Origin: a bacterium
Lineage (GTDB): Bacteria > Blakebacterota > Blakebacteria > Blakebacterales > Blakebacteraceae
Direction: 5' to 3'
NCBI GenBank assembly: GCA_025774615.1
Contig: JALGVQ010000051.1
Span: forward strand, 1-14,801
DNA length: 14,801 bases
Shown: positions 1-7,120 of the stretch, one piece after another
How the letters are laid out: the number at the start of each line of letters is the position of its first letter
Position numbering within the stretch: the stretch's first letter is position 1
Notes under the pieces: generated by a model
The model's database searches: none
What the model saw: only the letters and a program-made list of their open reading frames with translations
What the model was told of the DNA's origin: nothing
Translations under genes and position numbers: made by a program

Positions 1-1095
1 GACGTTCCGTGGTTCTTCAGGTGCCGGCCACTCTACGGTATCCCGGGTATTGTAGAAACGGACGATCTCCTCGAGACTCTTGAAGTATCCGTTGTGCCCG
101 AATGCCTTGACGAAATCGGGATATGGTCTCAGATCCACGTTCCTGAGGGTGGGTACCTTCATCTTCCCCAGTTCGCTCTCTTCTCCCGTGAATCCTCCAA
201 GGCCGGGATCGACCCAGTCGGATCCGTCGGGATTAATGTTGGCGGGCATCCGGTAATACGGGTTATCACGATTCTTCGGGATACCGAGGTTGTCGTAGGT
301 GAAGTCGGTGAAGAGGGGCGGGGTGCCATCATCTGATGGCTGGCTGGGATGGCAGGCTGCGCAGTTGCCCTTATCCTCGGCCTCGAAGAGCTTCAGTCCG
401 AGCGCCTCATGCGGGGTCAGTTCCACTTTGCCAGCCAGGTAATAGTCGTATTTCGATGAGAACTGGTTGATCTCCGCTGAAGCCTCATAGGCGCCGATCG
501 CCTCGGCTATCAGATGATACGTCCGCTCCACATCTTCTCCGGTCTCAAGAGCGAGAGCATCCTCACCAAAGACCTCCCTGAAGAGGGAGGCGTATCCTGA
601 ATCCGCCACCTGACGGCAGATGTAGCGTTCATCGGGACCTGCCTGCTCGACCGGGTTGATGAAGGGCCCCTTTGCCTGCTCCACGACATCATTCGCACGC
701 CCGTCCCAGAACTGTCCGCCGACGTAATGTACTTCTTCCTCCTCACACTCCTCCTCTTCGTGCTCCTCCTTCTCGATCTCCCGGTGGAGACCGGGACTGA
801 AGGAGGCATAGGCGGCCGAGGGGGGCTTCCGATTCCCGAACAGACCGGCGACCGCTCCTTCATAGACCGAGGTCGTGGCGTTGACCTCCGAAGTGGGACC
901 GGTGAAGCCCACGGCAACACCATGACAGGAGGCACACGACTGACCGGTGGGACTCGAGAGGGTCGTGTCGAAGAAGAGCTTTTTACCCAGCTCTTCCTTC
1001 TTCGTGAGAGTCACGGATGCATCATCACCGCTGCTGCCTGAGCAGGCGACCAGAAGGATGGTTCCCCAGGTGATCAGTGTTTTCCCCTTCAGCAT
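1..1095 (-). CDS. Di-haem cytochrome c peroxidase (MauG/CcpA family) lipoprotein, C-terminus cut by window edge
   Basis: 365 codons are visible, all open; the C-terminal end lies beyond the left edge of the window. The start is ATG at 1095, followed by a short lipoprotein signal ending LLLVAC (Cys18), so the mature protein is probably anchored outside the cytoplasmic membrane. Two haem-c sites are visible: CASCH (Cys54-His58) and CAACH (Cys245-His249). The family signature GGQFWDGRA followed by EQAKGPFINPVEQ lies between them, and KMKVPTLRNV comes later, its Met a candidate axial ligand. These are hallmarks of bacterial di-haem peroxidases, which reduce H2O2 or, in MauG-like members, oxidise other substrates. 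Odd: before FWDGR there is an acidic loop (about residues 104-124) with 12 Glu, 3 His and 1 Cys in 21 residues. The gene is divergent from the propeller lipoprotein. The family is certain; the substrate is not known. Confidence 0.93.
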   Translation of the reverse strand, partial: MLKGKTLITWGTILLVACSGSSGDDASVTLTKKEELGKKLFFDTTLSSPTGQSCASCHGVAVGFTGPTSEVNATTSVYEGAVAGLFGNRKPPSAAYASFSPGLHREIEKEEHEEEECEEEEVHYVGGQFWDGRANDVVEQAKGPFINPVEQAGPDERYICRQVADSGYASLFREVFGEDALALETGEDVERTYHLIAEAIGAYEASAEINQFSSKYDYYLAGKVELTPHEALGLKLFEAEDKGNCAACHPSQPSDDGTPPLFTDFTYDNLGIPKNRDNPYYRMPANINPDGSDWVDPGLGGFTGEESELGKMKVPTLRNVDLRPYPDFVKAFGHNGYFKSLEEIVRFYNTRDTVEWPAPEEPRNV

Positions 1096-1173
1096 GAAAC
1101 GGTTCCTTCTTTCGGTCTCTCTCTGACATGTTCTCAAGGAACGCATCACCCACAGTGACTATCTGCAACATCC

Positions 1174-1201
1174 ATTTTACTATCTTCGTACTGGTCAACA
1201 A
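1174..1201 (-). promoter_or_regulatory. Possible sigma-70-type promoter for the cytochrome c peroxidase gene
   Basis: Read on the minus strand, TTGTTG (1196-1201) and TAAAAT (1174-1179, one mismatch to TATAAT) are separated by 16 bp, about 80 bp upstream of the peroxidase start. The -35 match is modest. This is the best candidate in the 200-bp divergent region, but it is not proven. Confidence 0.3.
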
Positions 1202-1295
1202 GAACAGAACCCGATTCGTATTATGAGGAAATCATATCCATTTCGGCACTCTCCGGCCGAGTTTGCATAGATGTCCCGCGAAAGGACCGCTTCCC

Positions 1296-2321
1296 ATGAA
1301 TACGCAATTCATCGACCGGATTATCATGGTCGTCACCCTTCTCCTGGTAGTGACAGCAACAGCGTGTTCCTCATCATCCGACGGGGCGTTTCCCGTCCTC
1401 AATGGTGACTACCTCGGTCAGACTCCTCCTGGATCTGAGCCGGAATTGTTTGCTCCCGGGATAGTGTCGACCGGACTCTATGTTCGTGACGTGGCAATGA
1501 CACCGGACGGTAACGAAATCTACTGGTGCGCGGCAGGAACCGGATATGCGTGGTCGACGATTCTGGTCAGCAGGCGAGTGAACGACCGGTGGACGAAGCC
1601 CGCCGTGACGCCGTGGAGCCGGGAGATCGGCTATTTCAATATCGAACCGCATATCTCACCAGATGGGAAACATTTCTACTTCCTCTCGAACAGGCCAGAT
1701 CCGGCCACCGGTGAGGAAGCGGGCGACTCGGACATCTGGGTGATGGACCGGGTGGGCAGTGGCTGGAGTGAACCGTACAACCTGGGAACGCCGATCAATA
1801 CCGAGCATGCCGAGTTCTTCCCTTCGGTCACCCGGGATGGCACGATGTATTTCACACGCCAGCCTGTCGGCGAACGCGCCAATAACATCTACAGGTCGCG
1901 CATGGTGGATGGGGAGTACCGGGAGCCGGAGCGGCTTCCCATACAGGTGAACTGCGGTGTCTCGCAGTATAACGCCTTCATCGATCCCGATGAGGAATAC
2001 CTGATCGTCTGCGTGGATGGCCGGGATGATACCGTGGGGGCTTGCGACTATTTCATCATATTCCGGAACGGGGACGGCGCGTGGAGTGAGCCGGTCAACA
2101 TGGGCGATACAGTGAATACCGCCCACTGGCAGGAGTATTCCCCGTACATCTCTCCCGACGGGAGATACTTCTTCTTCATGTCCACACGGATGCGCGAGGG
2201 CGGAGATGAGATCCTGACCTGGGATTCGATCATGGCCTCGCATAATGAGTCAGGGAACGGTAATCCCGACATCTACTGGATGGATGCCTCATTCATCGAT
2301 GATCTGAGACCTGACTGGTGA
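1296..2321 (+). CDS. PD40/WD40-like beta-propeller lipoprotein
   Basis: 341 residues. I chose ATG 1296 over an upstream TTG at 1263 because AAAGGA (1281-1286) is well spaced before it and it gives a compact signal peptide. The signal ends VVTATAC (Cys24) and is followed by a Ser-rich linker, so it is a probable lipoprotein. The body consists of repeated propeller blades with the PD40 pattern SPDG-(K/R)-x-F-(Y/F)-F-x-S-(N/T)-R followed by D-I-(W/Y)-x-M-D. Clear copies lie near residues 126-155 and 285-330, with weaker ones between. PD40 repeats occur in TolB and in many secreted or periplasmic proteins, where they act as binding scaffolds. No catalytic domain is attached, so a specific role cannot be assigned. 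The protein ends shortly after the last blade and looks complete. Confidence 0.85.
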   Translation: MNTQFIDRIIMVVTLLLVVTATACSSSSDGAFPVLNGDYLGQTPPGSEPELFAPGIVSTGLYVRDVAMTPDGNEIYWCAAGTGYAWSTILVSRRVNDRWTKPAVTPWSREIGYFNIEPHISPDGKHFYFLSNRPDPATGEEAGDSDIWVMDRVGSGWSEPYNLGTPINTEHAEFFPSVTRDGTMYFTRQPVGERANNIYRSRMVDGEYREPERLPIQVNCGVSQYNAFIDPDEEYLIVCVDGRDDTVGACDYFIIFRNGDGAWSEPVNMGDTVNTAHWQEYSPYISPDGRYFFFMSTRMREGGDEILTWDSIMASHNESGNGNPDIYWMDASFIDDLRPDW

Positions 2322-2365
2322 TCGGGCACCATGCTGTTGATCCGAATGCGTACGTCATCAGCCTT

Positions 2366-2525
2366 GTGCCCTGTCACGCAACAACCGTCGCATTCGAGCG
2401 GCGCCGTATCCCGACCGGCTGCGTTGCACCTCCTCGCCATAGCCACCGCTATGCCTCGTCGTCACGCCTTGCCGGTCAAGCACGGCGTCACTCTCGGTAC
2501 CGACGTTTGTCACCTGACATGACAC
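2366..2525 (+). repeat. 160-bp near-palindromic interspersed repeat, copy A
   Basis: This block matches 11454-11613 in the same orientation with no gaps; I count 16 differences in 160 positions (about 90% identity). Most differences lie in the right-central part, at about 2461-2495. The block is itself a large imperfect palindrome: its ends begin GTGCCCTGTCA and, on the other strand, GTGTCATGTCA, with about 16 of the next 24 positions matching. GACCGGC (2413-2419) pairs with GCCGGTC (2471-2477). CATAGC-CACC-GCTATG (2438-2453) sits exactly on the dyad at 2445.5. It encodes no plausible protein. It resembles a MITE or a long REP-like element. No clear target-site duplication is visible. Confidence 0.85.
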
Positions 2526-2539
2526 TATGAGGAGACACG

Positions 2540-2629
2540 ATGCACAGCGAATACGTGTACCAACAGGTACGGGTAATAGATTGGTCTGTACCTGATGGTA
2601 CAGAATGGACAGCTTCAACGTGGCTCTGA
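2540..2629 (+). CDS. Possible 29-residue small ORF (leader-like), unproven
   Basis: ATG at 2540 follows GAGGAG (2529-2534) at a 5-base spacing, the best Shine-Dalgarno match in this intergenic stretch. The ORF runs 29 codons to TGA (2627-2629). The predicted peptide is hydrophilic, rich in Val and Trp (three Trp), with no signal peptide. Both GTACC-type palindromes lie inside it. It could be a real small gene, a leader, or chance in a regulatory region. It belongs to no family I recognise. Confidence 0.2.
   Translation: MHSEYVYQQVRVIDWSVPDGTEWTASTWL
2557..2604 (+). promoter_or_regulatory. Tandem palindromic operators, probable enhancer sites for a sigma-54 activator
   Basis: Two inverted repeats share the core GTACC-N4-GGTAC. 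Site 1 is GTACC-AACA-GGTAC (2557-2570). Site 2 is the longer, perfect TCTGTACC-TGAT-GGTACAGA (2585-2604). Their centres (2563.5 and 2594.5) are 31 bp apart, close to three helical turns, so they face the same side of the DNA. They lie about 130-160 bp upstream of the -24 element at 2726, the usual distance for enhancer sites of NtrC-type activators. The palindromes and spacing are read directly; the identity of the binding protein is inference. Confidence 0.6.
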
Positions 2630-2661
2630 AGGAATATCCCGGTATCTCATGAAGGTCTGTA

Positions 2662-2690
2662 ACCTGTTATCAATAAAACAATTAACAGGT
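2662..2690 (+). promoter_or_regulatory. Inverted repeat with AT-rich centre between enhancer sites and sigma-54 promoter
   Basis: Perfect 8-bp arms ACCTGTTA (2662-2669) and TAACAGGT (2683-2690) flank a 13-bp AT-rich centre. The position between the upstream palindromes and the promoter would suit a bending or auxiliary-protein site. It does not fit the IHF consensus well (the TTR half is missing). Function unknown. Confidence 0.35.
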
Positions 2691-2724
2691 CAGTTCGTGT
2701 TCGATTACCGGTCATGGAAAAGAA

Positions 2725-2740
2725 TGGCACGCTGATTGCA
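2725..2740 (+). promoter_or_regulatory. Sigma-54 (-24/-12) promoter of the DUF4382 lipoprotein gene
   Basis: TGGCAC-GCTGA-TTGCA has the invariant GG (2726-2727) and GC (2738-2739) separated by exactly 10 bp, and essentially matches the RpoN consensus TGGCAC-N5-TTGCA. Transcription would start near 2750, giving a leader of about 85 nt before the ATG at 2836. The tandem palindromes upstream support activator-dependent control. This is the strongest promoter call in the window. Confidence 0.75.
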
Positions 2741-2768
2741 TTTGTTCATGGCATCAGACAGGTATGCC

Positions 2769-2783
2769 GCTCATCAGATGAGC
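2769..2783 (+). other. Small hairpin in the 5' leader of the DUF4382 gene
   Basis: GCTCAT-CAG-ATGAGC is a perfect 6-bp inverted repeat with a 3-nt loop, about 20 nt after the predicted sigma-54 start. Outer bases ACAG and CTGT could extend it with a bulge. It may affect mRNA stability or be an operator; there is no other evidence. Confidence 0.3.
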
Positions 2784-2835
2784 CTGTTGTGCCCGCCCGC
2801 ACATCCAGCCGCGCAACCTAAGGAGCCGGGACAGC

Positions 2836-3684
2836 ATGAAAGACTTCATACACAAGACCTGGATCGGGGGACTCCTGACAGCCCTGGTGCTGACACTGGG
2901 GTTAGCCGCGTGTTCCTCAACAGATTCTTCCGGAAGCGGGTCGCTCCAGCTGACGCTGGTTGACGCACCCACACCGATCGAGGGTATCGAAGCGATCGAC
3001 ATAACCTTCTCATCCATAATCGTCCACAAGACGAGCAGTGCTGAACTGGGTGACGCTCAGTGGATAGTTCTCCTGGATGAAGAACTGAGTGCCGCTGCGC
3101 GCACCTTCGATCTACTGGAATATGTTAATGGCGCGTCGGCGGTCCTGGGATCTGCATCCCTTGAATCAGGCCACTACAGTCAGATCCGTATCATCATCGA
3201 GTCGGCGACCATCACCATCGATGGCGTGGAATCAGCACTCACGATCCTCAGCGGGACCGTATCAGGTCTGAAACTGACACACGCCTTCACCATCGACGCG
3301 AATGTGATCACCGAGATAATTCTCGACTTCGATGCAGGGGAATCAGTATCGGAGGTTCCAGTCGGGAGCGGACAATATCGGCTGCAGCCCACTATCCGTA
3401 CCGTGACGAAGGTGATCTCGGGAACGATATCCGGCACGGTCACACCGACAGGTGTCGATGCCCTGGTGATCGCGTATGACGCGGGTACCACCACGGTCGT
3501 CACGTCGACCTACGTCGATAACGAAACAGGTGACTACGTCCTGCCGGCCCTGCTTGAGGGTTCCTACGATCTCGAAGCTGTTGCCGAAGGGTACGTGACA
3601 GGCACCGAAGCGGGAGTGACAGTGATTGCCCAGACGGATTCTGGAGATCACGACTTCGTACTCGCTACTGGTGGGGGAAACTGA
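2836..3684 (+). CDS. DUF4382 lipoprotein with C-terminal carboxypeptidase-regulatory-like domain
   Basis: 282 residues. ATG 2836 is preceded by AGGAG (2821-2825). The signal peptide has Lys/His near the N-terminus, a hydrophobic stretch and the lipobox LAAC (Cys26). Residues about 37-190 fit DUF4382: SLQLTLVDAPTP, then a dLLEYVNG segment, SGHYSQIRIII, a short ITIDGVES turn, and a LDFDAGESV..GQYRLQPTIR ending. A beta-rich C-terminal domain (about 195-278, beginning ISGTISGTVTPTG and later GDYVLPALLEGSYDLEA) fits the carboxypeptidase-regulatory-like (CnaB-like) fold found on many surface proteins. The molecular function of DUF4382 is unknown; a surface binding or structural role is the usual guess. 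Expression probably depends on sigma-54 and an activator, given the sites at 2557-2740. It ends before a strong terminator. Confidence 0.85.
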   Translation: MKDFIHKTWIGGLLTALVLTLGLAACSSTDSSGSGSLQLTLVDAPTPIEGIEAIDITFSSIIVHKTSSAELGDAQWIVLLDEELSAAARTFDLLEYVNGASAVLGSASLESGHYSQIRIIIESATITIDGVESALTILSGTVSGLKLTHAFTIDANVITEIILDFDAGESVSEVPVGSGQYRLQPTIRTVTKVISGTISGTVTPTGVDALVIAYDAGTTTVVTSTYVDNETGDYVLPALLEGSYDLEAVAEGYVTGTEAGVTVIAQTDSGDHDFVLATGGGN

Positions 3685-3738
3685 TCTGATACCAGCCCCG
3701 GATCCATACTGTTCTCTGTGCTGTGATCAGCAGAAATG

Positions 3739-3772
3739 AAGGGCGGGGGCTGTGATGCTCCCGCCCTTTTTT
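3739..3772 (+). terminator. Intrinsic terminator between convergent genes
   Basis: The stem AAGGGCGGGGGC / GCTCCCGCCCTT (one G-T pair) with loop TGTGAT is followed by a run of six T (3767-3772). It terminates the DUF4382 transcript. Because the leading arm starts with AA on the other side, it could also weakly stop the kbl operon arriving from the right. Confidence 0.88.
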
Positions 3773-3812
3773 CATGTGTGGTTGTAACTGCTTCGGTTGA
3801 TGAAACCGGCGA

Positions 3813-5060
3813 TCACATACCGAACTTCTCGATCAGCTCCTGCTTGCCGAGGCCGAGGATCCCGTACTTCTCACCTACCGTGGTGAAGGCCGCGATCGCC
3901 TTGTCGAGGTGGTGCTTCTCATGCGCGGCAGACAGCTGGGTGCGGATCCGCGCCTGTCCCTGCGGTACTACCGGAAAGAAGAAACCGACGGCGTAGATGC
4001 CTTCGGCGAACAGGTCGGTAGCGACATCCTGGGCCAGTTTGGCATTGTAGAGCATCACCGGCACGATCGGGCTGTCACCCGACTTGACGTCGAACCCTGC
4101 ATCGTCCAGGAGCTGTCGCCAGTACGTTGTGTTCTCCTCGAGCTTGTCCCGCCGTTCGGTCGACCCCGAGACGATCTCCATGACCCGCAACGTCCCCGAG
4201 ACGATCACCGGGGCGACGGTATTGGAGAAGAGATAGGGCCTGGCCTTCTGACGGCACAGTTCAACCAGTTCCCTGCGACCGCTCACACACCCGCCGGACG
4301 CGCCACCGAGGGCCTTGCCGAAGGTGGTTGTGACGATGTCGATCTTGCCGAGTACTCCGCAATGTTCATGGGTGCCGCGGCCGGTCCTGCCGATGAACCC
4401 GGATGCGTGTGATTCATCCACGAACACCATGGCATCGTATTTCTCGGCCAGCGCCACGATCTCATCGAGCTTTGCCAGATCGCCGTCCATCGAGAACACG
4501 CCGTCGGTGATGATCAGCCGATTCCGCTTGTCCTGGTGCAGTATCAGCTTCTTCTCGAGGTGCTTCATGTCGGAGTGTTTGTAGGAGTCGTTCATCGCCT
4601 TGCAGAGCCGCATTCCGTCGATGATGGAGGCGTGCACGAGCCGGTCGGCGATCATGACGTCCTCCTCATTCAGGACTGCTTCGAACACACCGGCGTTTGC
4701 GTCCATGCAGGAGGGGAAGAGGATGGTGTCCTCGGTGCCGAGGAACTCCGTCATCTTCTGTTCCAGTTCGCGATGGATATCCTGAGTACCGCAGATGAAA
4801 CGTACCGAGGACATACCGTACCCACGGCTGTCGAGGCCAGCGTGGGCAGCGTCGATGACCTCCTGGTTACCCGAGAGACCGAGGTAGTTGTTTGCGCACA
4901 TGTTGATGACCGACTTCAGGGCAGAACCCTCGGGGAATTCCACCTCGATCTCGGCGTTCTGGGGCGCATGGATGAACCGCTCCTTCTTGAAGAGTCCGGC
5001 ATCTTCGATTCCCTTCAGGTCCTCCTGGTACGCCGTGCGCGTCTTCTCACTGTAAGCCAT
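3813..5060 (-). CDS. kbl: Kbl-like alpha-oxoamine synthase (2-amino-3-ketobutyrate CoA ligase / glycine C-acetyltransferase family)
   Basis: 415 residues. ATG 5060 is preceded by AGGAG at good spacing. It is a fold-type I PLP enzyme. Kbl hallmarks along the chain are NMCANNYLGL, GMSSVRFICGTQD, the VDESH motif (Kbl has S-H where BioF and serine palmitoyltransferase have A-H), PLP-lysine Lys249 in TTFGKALGGASGG, and QARIRTQLSAAH. Apart from about 15 extra C-terminal residues (GLGKQELIEKFGM) it is close to normal length. Known Kbl condenses acetyl-CoA with glycine, or runs in reverse in threonine breakdown beside threonine dehydrogenase (tdh). Here there is no tdh. It is the last gene of acpS-acsA-acp-kbl, 24 bp after the carrier protein gene. 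An acyl-ACP donor is therefore plausible but is inference. The family call is firm; the physiological reaction is open. Confidence 0.93.
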   Translation of the reverse strand: MAYSEKTRTAYQEDLKGIEDAGLFKKERFIHAPQNAEIEVEFPEGSALKSVINMCANNYLGLSGNQEVIDAAHAGLDSRGYGMSSVRFICGTQDIHRELEQKMTEFLGTEDTILFPSCMDANAGVFEAVLNEEDVMIADRLVHASIIDGMRLCKAMNDSYKHSDMKHLEKKLILHQDKRNRLIITDGVFSMDGDLAKLDEIVALAEKYDAMVFVDESHASGFIGRTGRGTHEHCGVLGKIDIVTTTFGKALGGASGGCVSGRRELVELCRQKARPYLFSNTVAPVIVSGTLRVMEIVSGSTERRDKLEENTTYWRQLLDDAGFDVKSGDSPIVPVMLYNAKLAQDVATDLFAEGIYAVGFFFPVVPQGQARIRTQLSAAHEKHHLDKAIAAFTTVGEKYGILGLGKQELIEKFGM

Positions 5061-5084
5061 GACCTCGGTCTCCTTATTGTATTC

Positions 5085-5336
5085 TCAAGCGTCCAGGAAG
5101 CGCTCCACCAGGACGGCGATCTTCTCGACCGAGTCGAATGCCTCGGGAGTGGCGTCGGAGTCGGGGATCTGGATCCCGTATTTGTTCTCGAGGAATCGCT
5201 TCAGCGATACCATCGAAAAGGAGTCCACAATGCCTCCGGAGATGAGCGGGGTATCCATTTCGACTTCGCGGTCATCGTCTTCCTCGAGGTACTCATCCTG
5301 CACGTATTCCAGAACGGTCTCTTTGATATCTTCCAT
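5085..5336 (-). CDS. Acyl carrier protein (phosphopantetheine-binding)
   Basis: 83 residues, ATG 5336 with AAGGAA upstream. An acidic helical carrier with the 4'-phosphopantetheine site in GGIVDSFSMVSL; the modified residue should be Ser39. The DSF form, rather than the DSL of fatty-acid AcpP, is common in dedicated carriers encoded next to adenylating enzymes. It lies between the acyl-CoA synthetase-like gene (49 bp) and kbl (24 bp), so it most likely carries the acyl group between those two enzymes. The acpS gene in the same operon would convert it to the holo form. The cargo is unknown. Confidence 0.93.
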   Translation of the reverse strand: MEDIKETVLEYVQDEYLEEDDDREVEMDTPLISGGIVDSFSMVSLKRFLENKYGIQIPDSDATPEAFDSVEKIAVLVERFLDA

Positions 5337-5385
5337 CAGTCTGTTCCTTGCGTGGTGTTATGAACGCCGATTTCAGTGCCGGCGC

Positions 5386-7086
5386 TCAGTCGTTCTCCAG
5401 TGATGAGATGTCACCGATCGGCTCGCCCCATTCCTGCGCCCGGAGAAGCCGTCGCATGATCTTACCGCTTCGGGTCTTCGGCAGGGAATCGACAAACTCG
5501 ATCTCCTGCGGCATGGCCAGTGGCGAGAGCCGCTTACGGACGAAATTCATGATCTCCAGCTCGAGGTCGGGACCTGCTTCAAAGCCGGGTTTGAGCGCAA
5601 CGAACGCCTTGACGACCTCCATGTTGACCTCGTCCGGTTTCCCTATCGCGGCTGATTCGGCGACCGAGTCGTGCTCCAGGAGCGCCGATTCGATCTCGAA
5701 CGGGCCGACGAGGTGTCCGCCGGTGTTGATCGTGTCGTCGTCACGGCCCTGGAACCAGTAGTAACCGTCGGCATCGATGCTCGCCCGGTCACCACATACG
5801 TACCACCCGTTGATGAACTTGCTATCGTAGACCTCCTGGTTGTTCCAGTAGGTCCTGAACATCGAAGGCCAGCCGGGTTTAAGTCCGATCACACCGACAC
5901 TGCCGGTCTCGTTCAGTGGTTCGAAGGTGTCGGGGTCGAGGATGGTCGCTTCGATACCGGGGAATGGCTTGCCCATCGAACCTGCCTTGATCGGCATCCC
6001 GGGGTAGTTGGTGATGACCATCGAACCGGTCTCTGTCTGCCAGTAGGTGTCGTGAAAGGCGAGTCCGTAGGCCTCCATCGACCAGTGCACTGCCTCGGCA
6101 TTGAGCGGCTCGCCCACACTGCAGAGGTGACGGAGAGAGGAAAGGTCGAACTTGCTGACCGTATCGAGTCCCTCCCTCATCAGGAGCCTGATAGCTGTGG
6201 GAGCCGAGTACCAGACGGTGATCCGGTGTTTCTCGATGAACTTGTACCATCGTTCGGTCTGGAATCCGGAGTCGAGGACTGCCTGAGTGATGCCGTTCGC
6301 CCAGGGGCCGATGATCCCGTAGGAGGTGCCGGTCACCCAGCCGGGGTCGGCGTTGCACCAGTAGATGTCGTCGGGCTGAAGGTCAAGCACCCACCGGGCG
6401 GAGAGGTACTGCGAAATGAGCGAGTAGTGGACATGCAGGGCACCCTTCGGCTGACCGGTGGTGCCGGAGGTGTAGTGAAGCACCGAGGGAGTCTCGGCGG
6501 TAGAGGGATGGACATCGAACTCCTCGACTCGCGGCGTCGAATCGAGGTCGAAGATCACCTCACGCTCGCGCAATTTCTCCGGATCGCCATCGACAACGAT
6601 GATGTGCTTGAGGTCGGGCAGGGAGTCACGGATCTTCCTGATCTTCGCGACATGCTTCCGCTGGGTGAAGATCGCGGATGTCCCGGCGGGTCCGAGACGC
6701 TGGTGGAGTGATTCGTCTCCGAACGCGGAGAAGAGGGGCTGTGCGATGCCTCCCATCTTCAGGATGCCGAGAAAGGAGAGGTAGAGTTCAGGTACTCGGT
6801 CGAGGAAGAGACAGATCCGGTCGCCCGGTTCGAGCCCCAGCTCCTTCAGGTAGCTCGCAATGGTGTTCGTAAGCACCCGCATGTCATCGAACGTATAGGT
6901 CCGCTCATCACCCGCGGCGTTCTCCCAGATGAAAGCGGTCTTCTCGGCGAGACCCTGCTCGCAGTTCCGGTCGGTGCAGTACCAGCCGATGTTGATGACA
7001 TCACCCTTATTGTAGTCGAGTTCCTGTTCAGAGAGCGACCAGTCGAAGTCGTTCAGGCGCTCCCCGTAAGAGCCGATATTGGACAT
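5386..7086 (-). CDS. acsA: AMP-forming acyl-CoA synthetase, AcsA (acetyl-CoA synthetase) subgroup
   Basis: 566 residues, ATG 7086 with AGGAG about 9 bp upstream. ANL-superfamily adenylating enzyme: P-loop-like motif HYTSGTTGQPKGALHVH, then CNADPGWVTGTSYG, VWYSAPTAIRLL, the DTYWQTETGS motif, a GWYVCGDRA hinge-region motif, and catalytic Lys542 in PKTRSGKIMRR. It closely follows Bacillus AcsA in length and order. The Trp in YWQTETG corresponds to the residue that closes the acyl pocket to short acids in acetyl-CoA synthetase, so a short acyl substrate (acetate- to butyrate-sized) is likely by family knowledge. It sits 34 bp after acpS and 49 bp before the ACP gene, so it may load the carrier directly or through CoA. 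The exact acid and acceptor are not known. Confidence 0.92.
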   Translation of the reverse strand: MSNIGSYGERLNDFDWSLSEQELDYNKGDVINIGWYCTDRNCEQGLAEKTAFIWENAAGDERTYTFDDMRVLTNTIASYLKELGLEPGDRICLFLDRVPELYLSFLGILKMGGIAQPLFSAFGDESLHQRLGPAGTSAIFTQRKHVAKIRKIRDSLPDLKHIIVVDGDPEKLREREVIFDLDSTPRVEEFDVHPSTAETPSVLHYTSGTTGQPKGALHVHYSLISQYLSARWVLDLQPDDIYWCNADPGWVTGTSYGIIGPWANGITQAVLDSGFQTERWYKFIEKHRITVWYSAPTAIRLLMREGLDTVSKFDLSSLRHLCSVGEPLNAEAVHWSMEAYGLAFHDTYWQTETGSMVITNYPGMPIKAGSMGKPFPGIEATILDPDTFEPLNETGSVGVIGLKPGWPSMFRTYWNNQEVYDSKFINGWYVCGDRASIDADGYYWFQGRDDDTINTGGHLVGPFEIESALLEHDSVAESAAIGKPDEVNMEVVKAFVALKPGFEAGPDLELEIMNFVRKRLSPLAMPQEIEFVDSLPKTRSGKIMRRLLRAQEWGEPIGDISSLEND

Positions 7087-7120
7087 ACTCTTCTCTCCTC
7101 GTTCCCTCTGTGGTGTCCGT

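Noticed and set aside
727-1041. Leu-rich frame resembling a membrane segment
   Set aside because: It is the complement of the Glu codons in the acidic loop of the peroxidase; that protein is clearly the real one.
1656-2243. 195-codon minus-strand frame inside the propeller gene
   Set aside because: Antisense shadow; the plus-strand PD40 repeats and signal peptide are convincing.
4536-5363. 275-codon open frame on the plus strand, opposite kbl and the ACP gene
   Set aside because: It spans two genes and their gap on the other strand; no motif, no signal. Shadow of the GC-rich third positions.
5671-6711. 346-codon open frame on the plus strand, opposite the acsA-like gene
   Set aside because: It is fully antisense to a clear 566-residue acyl-CoA synthetase, has no ribosome-binding site or domain, and its composition is the mirror of that gene's codon bias.
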